From the NCBI GenBank assembly GCA_002399265.1, contig DHDG01000049.1, positions 20,895 to 26,280 of the forward strand: DNA of 5,386 nt, read 5' to 3'. Each line of letters begins with the position of its first letter. Position 1 is the first letter of the stretch. Shown here one piece after another: positions 4,049-5,386 of the stretch. The notes under the pieces were generated by a model that worked only from the letters and a program-made list of their open reading frames with translations, was not told where the DNA came from and searched no databases. The stretch is from Firmicutes bacterium UBA4882. Its GTDB lineage: Bacteria; Bacillota; UBA4882. The position numbers were made by a program, and so were the translations under genes.

Positions 4049-5386
4049 ATGTCCGGGCAAATGCCCGTCCCAGTCTTATGACGCCTTCCTCGATCTCTTC
4101 CGGAGTATGCATGGCGAAATTGAGCCGCAGATAGTCCGGCGGCGGCGGCATACTTTCTGCCATGTCGCCGCCAGCGCTGGAGCCAGCACTGGAACAACCA
4201 GTGTCTGAGCGGATATCGAATGCGCCTCTGGGCGCACCCTGATCCGTAAAAAAGGTCTTCCCTTGGGCGCAGCAAACTCCTTCTGTCAAAGCAATGCGGG
4301 ATAACTTCTCTGCTGCCAAGCCCTGCGGCAGTGCCAGCCAAATAAACAGGCCTCCTTTAGGCTTGTCAAAACTGACTGAGGCCGGCAGATACTCCCCAAT
4401 AGCCTTAATCATAGCATCGCGCCGCTCGCGGTAGATCTTGCAGGAACGCCGCAAGTAATTCCGATAACGCCCGATGGATAAATAGACTTCCAGGACACGC
4501 TGCATCAGATTGGAAGCCGCAATGTCATGCACATACTTTCTTTCTGTCAAGACTCTGTAAATGGGTCCCTCTGCCAGTAGGAAGCCGATCCGCAGCCCAG
4601 GCAACAGCATTTTGGAAAAGGTTCCGGTATAGATCACCCGGCCACCTGGATCCAAGGCTTTTAGCGATGATTGTGCGCGCCCTTCATATCTTAAATCTCC
4701 GACATAATCATCCTCGATCACAGCCACATTGTAGCGTTCCGCCAAAGCCATCAGCTGCTGACGCCTTGGGTTGCTCAAGCAGGTACCAGTTGGGTTTTGG
4801 AAGTCAGGCATGGTGTAAATTAGCTTGGGATGATACTGCTGAAGCACAGATTCCAGCTTTTCGGTCTGCATACCCTCGCTATCAACTGGCACTCCAACTA
4901 CTCTGAGACCGTAAGCACGGAATAGATAGAGAGCCCCGCTATAGGTCGGATTCTCAGTCAGTACAGTATCTCCCGGTTTGAGAAGCAGTTGCGTGCACAG
5001 TGCAATCGCCTGTTGTGAACCTGATGTAATCAGCACATTTTCCGGTCGGGCCTTAATGCCCCGGCTCGTCAGAATATGCGCGATGGCAGAACGCAGCGGA
5101 GCATAGCCATTGTATTCTCCATATTCGAAAGCCGCTGTACCGTCGCGGCGAATGACATCCTGCATGATTTTGCGGAATTCCGTGACTGGAAAATAGCTTA
5201 CGTCACCACTGCCGGCTTCAAAAGAGATTATCCCATTACCATTCTCAAACTCATGGCCGCCAAATAACGCGCATTCAGGCAATTCGCGCTGCCAGAGCGG
5301 TTCATTGACTGTGGTAGCATCCCCGCTAGTCGTAGCAAACATTGAAGGCAAAATTTGGTTGACGTAGTAGCCGCTGCCTGGCCGGG
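4047..5386 (-). CDS. MocR/PdxR-family regulator: GntR wing end plus PLP aminotransferase-like domain (5' end outside window)
   Basis: This is a transcription factor with a GntR-type winged helix fused to a fold-type I aminotransferase domain that binds PLP as effector sensor. The frame stays open to the right edge and reads RPGSGYYVNQI before a TTG at 5351. GSGYYV is the hallmark end of a GntR wing, so the helix-turn-helix lies beyond the window. Numbering from that TTG: FEYGEYNGYAPLRSAIA (75-91), ITSGSQQA (108-115), ENPTY (133-137), DFQNPTG (183-189), IEDDY (212-216), FSK with the Schiff-base lysine K247 before PGLRIGF, and YLRLNFA with the carboxylate-binding Arg R409. All key PLP-domain residues are present. 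Residues about 383-405 are a Ser/Gly/Ala/Pro-rich insert. A free-standing aminotransferase is less likely because of the wing remnant. The regulated gene, often divergent in this family, would lie to the right. The stop is 14 nt from the convergent gene's stop. Confidence 0.93.
   Translation of the reverse strand, partial: RPGSGYYVNQILPSMFATTSGDATTVNEPLWQRELPECALFGGHEFENGNGIISFEAGSGDVSYFPVTEFRKIMQDVIRRDGTAAFEYGEYNGYAPLRSAIAHILTSRGIKARPENVLITSGSQQAIALCTQLLLKPGDTVLTENPTYSGALYLFRAYGLRVVGVPVDSEGMQTEKLESVLQQYHPKLIYTMPDFQNPTGTCLSNPRRQQLMALAERYNVAVIEDDYVGDLRYEGRAQSSLKALDPGGRVIYTGTFSKMLLPGLRIGFLLAEGPIYRVLTERKYVHDIAASNLMQRVLEVYLSIGRYRNYLRRSCKIYRERRDAMIKAIGEYLPASVSFDKPKGGLFIWLALPQGLAAEKLSRIALTEGVCCAQGKTFFTDQGAPRGAFDIRSDTGCSSAGSSAGGDMAESMPPPPDYLRLNFAMHTPEEIEEGVIRLGRAFART
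4137..4205 (-). repeat. Low-complexity Ser/Gly/Pro insert with 12-nt tandem repeat
   Basis: Within the MocR gene, GCCAGCGCTGGA (4170-4181) and GCCAGCACTGGA (4182-4193) are an imperfect tandem differing at one base. They encode SSAG twice; PPPP lies a little further on (+ strand 4137-4148). The insert precedes the conserved YLRLNFA strand, at a surface connection where most relatives are shorter. Confidence 0.65.

Noticed and set aside
3961..4341. Minus-strand 126-codon frame over the MocR C-terminus
   Set aside because: It is a frame shadow of the MocR gene, Arg/Gly-rich with no recognisable domain, and it crosses the terminator.
5349..5351. TTG as the start of a free-standing 434-aa aminotransferase
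   Set aside because: The frame stays open upstream to the window edge and encodes GSGYYV, the end of a GntR wing. The gene is therefore a truncated MocR-type regulator, not an enzyme starting here.

Overview
The window looks like chromosomal DNA from a Gram-positive-type bacterium (Bacillota), at roughly 50% GC. Four things point there: a LeuRS of the short Firmicutes form, strong AGGAGG ribosome binding sites combined with TTG starts, sigma-A-type promoters, and a LexA site of the Bacillus/Clostridium type (CGAAC-N4-GTTCG). A clostridial or Negativicutes-like lineage is my best guess, but the sequence alone does not settle it. I see no mobile elements, CRISPR arrays, tRNA or rRNA genes.

Left part (1-2369, + strand): the 3' part of leuS (leucyl-tRNA synthetase) runs in from the left edge. 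Two GNAT-family N-acetyltransferase genes follow and overlap each other by 13 nt. No terminator is visible between leuS and the acetyltransferases, so read-through is possible. The first acetyltransferase carries an unusual Ala/Pro-rich low-complexity insert inside its fold.

Middle (2421-3525, - strand): a three-gene unit is read leftward from a good sigma-A promoter at 3497-3525. It encodes a 72-aa membrane protein with a SHOCT domain (TTG start), a third GNAT acetyltransferase that overlaps it by one base (TGATG), and a 58-aa single-pass membrane protein that is easily missed. The ribosome binding site of the 58-aa gene is buried in a strong hairpin.

Divergent region (3488-3639): two back-to-back promoters share about 150 bp. 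The rightward one is near consensus (TTGACA-17-TACAAT) and has a LexA box exactly between its -35 and -10 elements. It drives a 130-aa protein, also starting at TTG, that resembles a diverged RNase H-fold protein. This gene ends inside its own intrinsic terminator.

Right part (4047-5386, - strand): a MocR/PdxR-family regulator (GntR winged helix fused to a PLP aminotransferase-like domain) runs off the right edge. Only the last residues of the wing and the whole aminotransferase-like domain are present. It contains a Ser/Gly/Pro-rich insert near its C-terminus.

The most interesting signals are the SOS-type control of an unassigned RNase H-like protein, the hidden 58-aa membrane protein with its sequestered ribosome binding site, and the low-complexity inserts in two unrelated enzyme folds.
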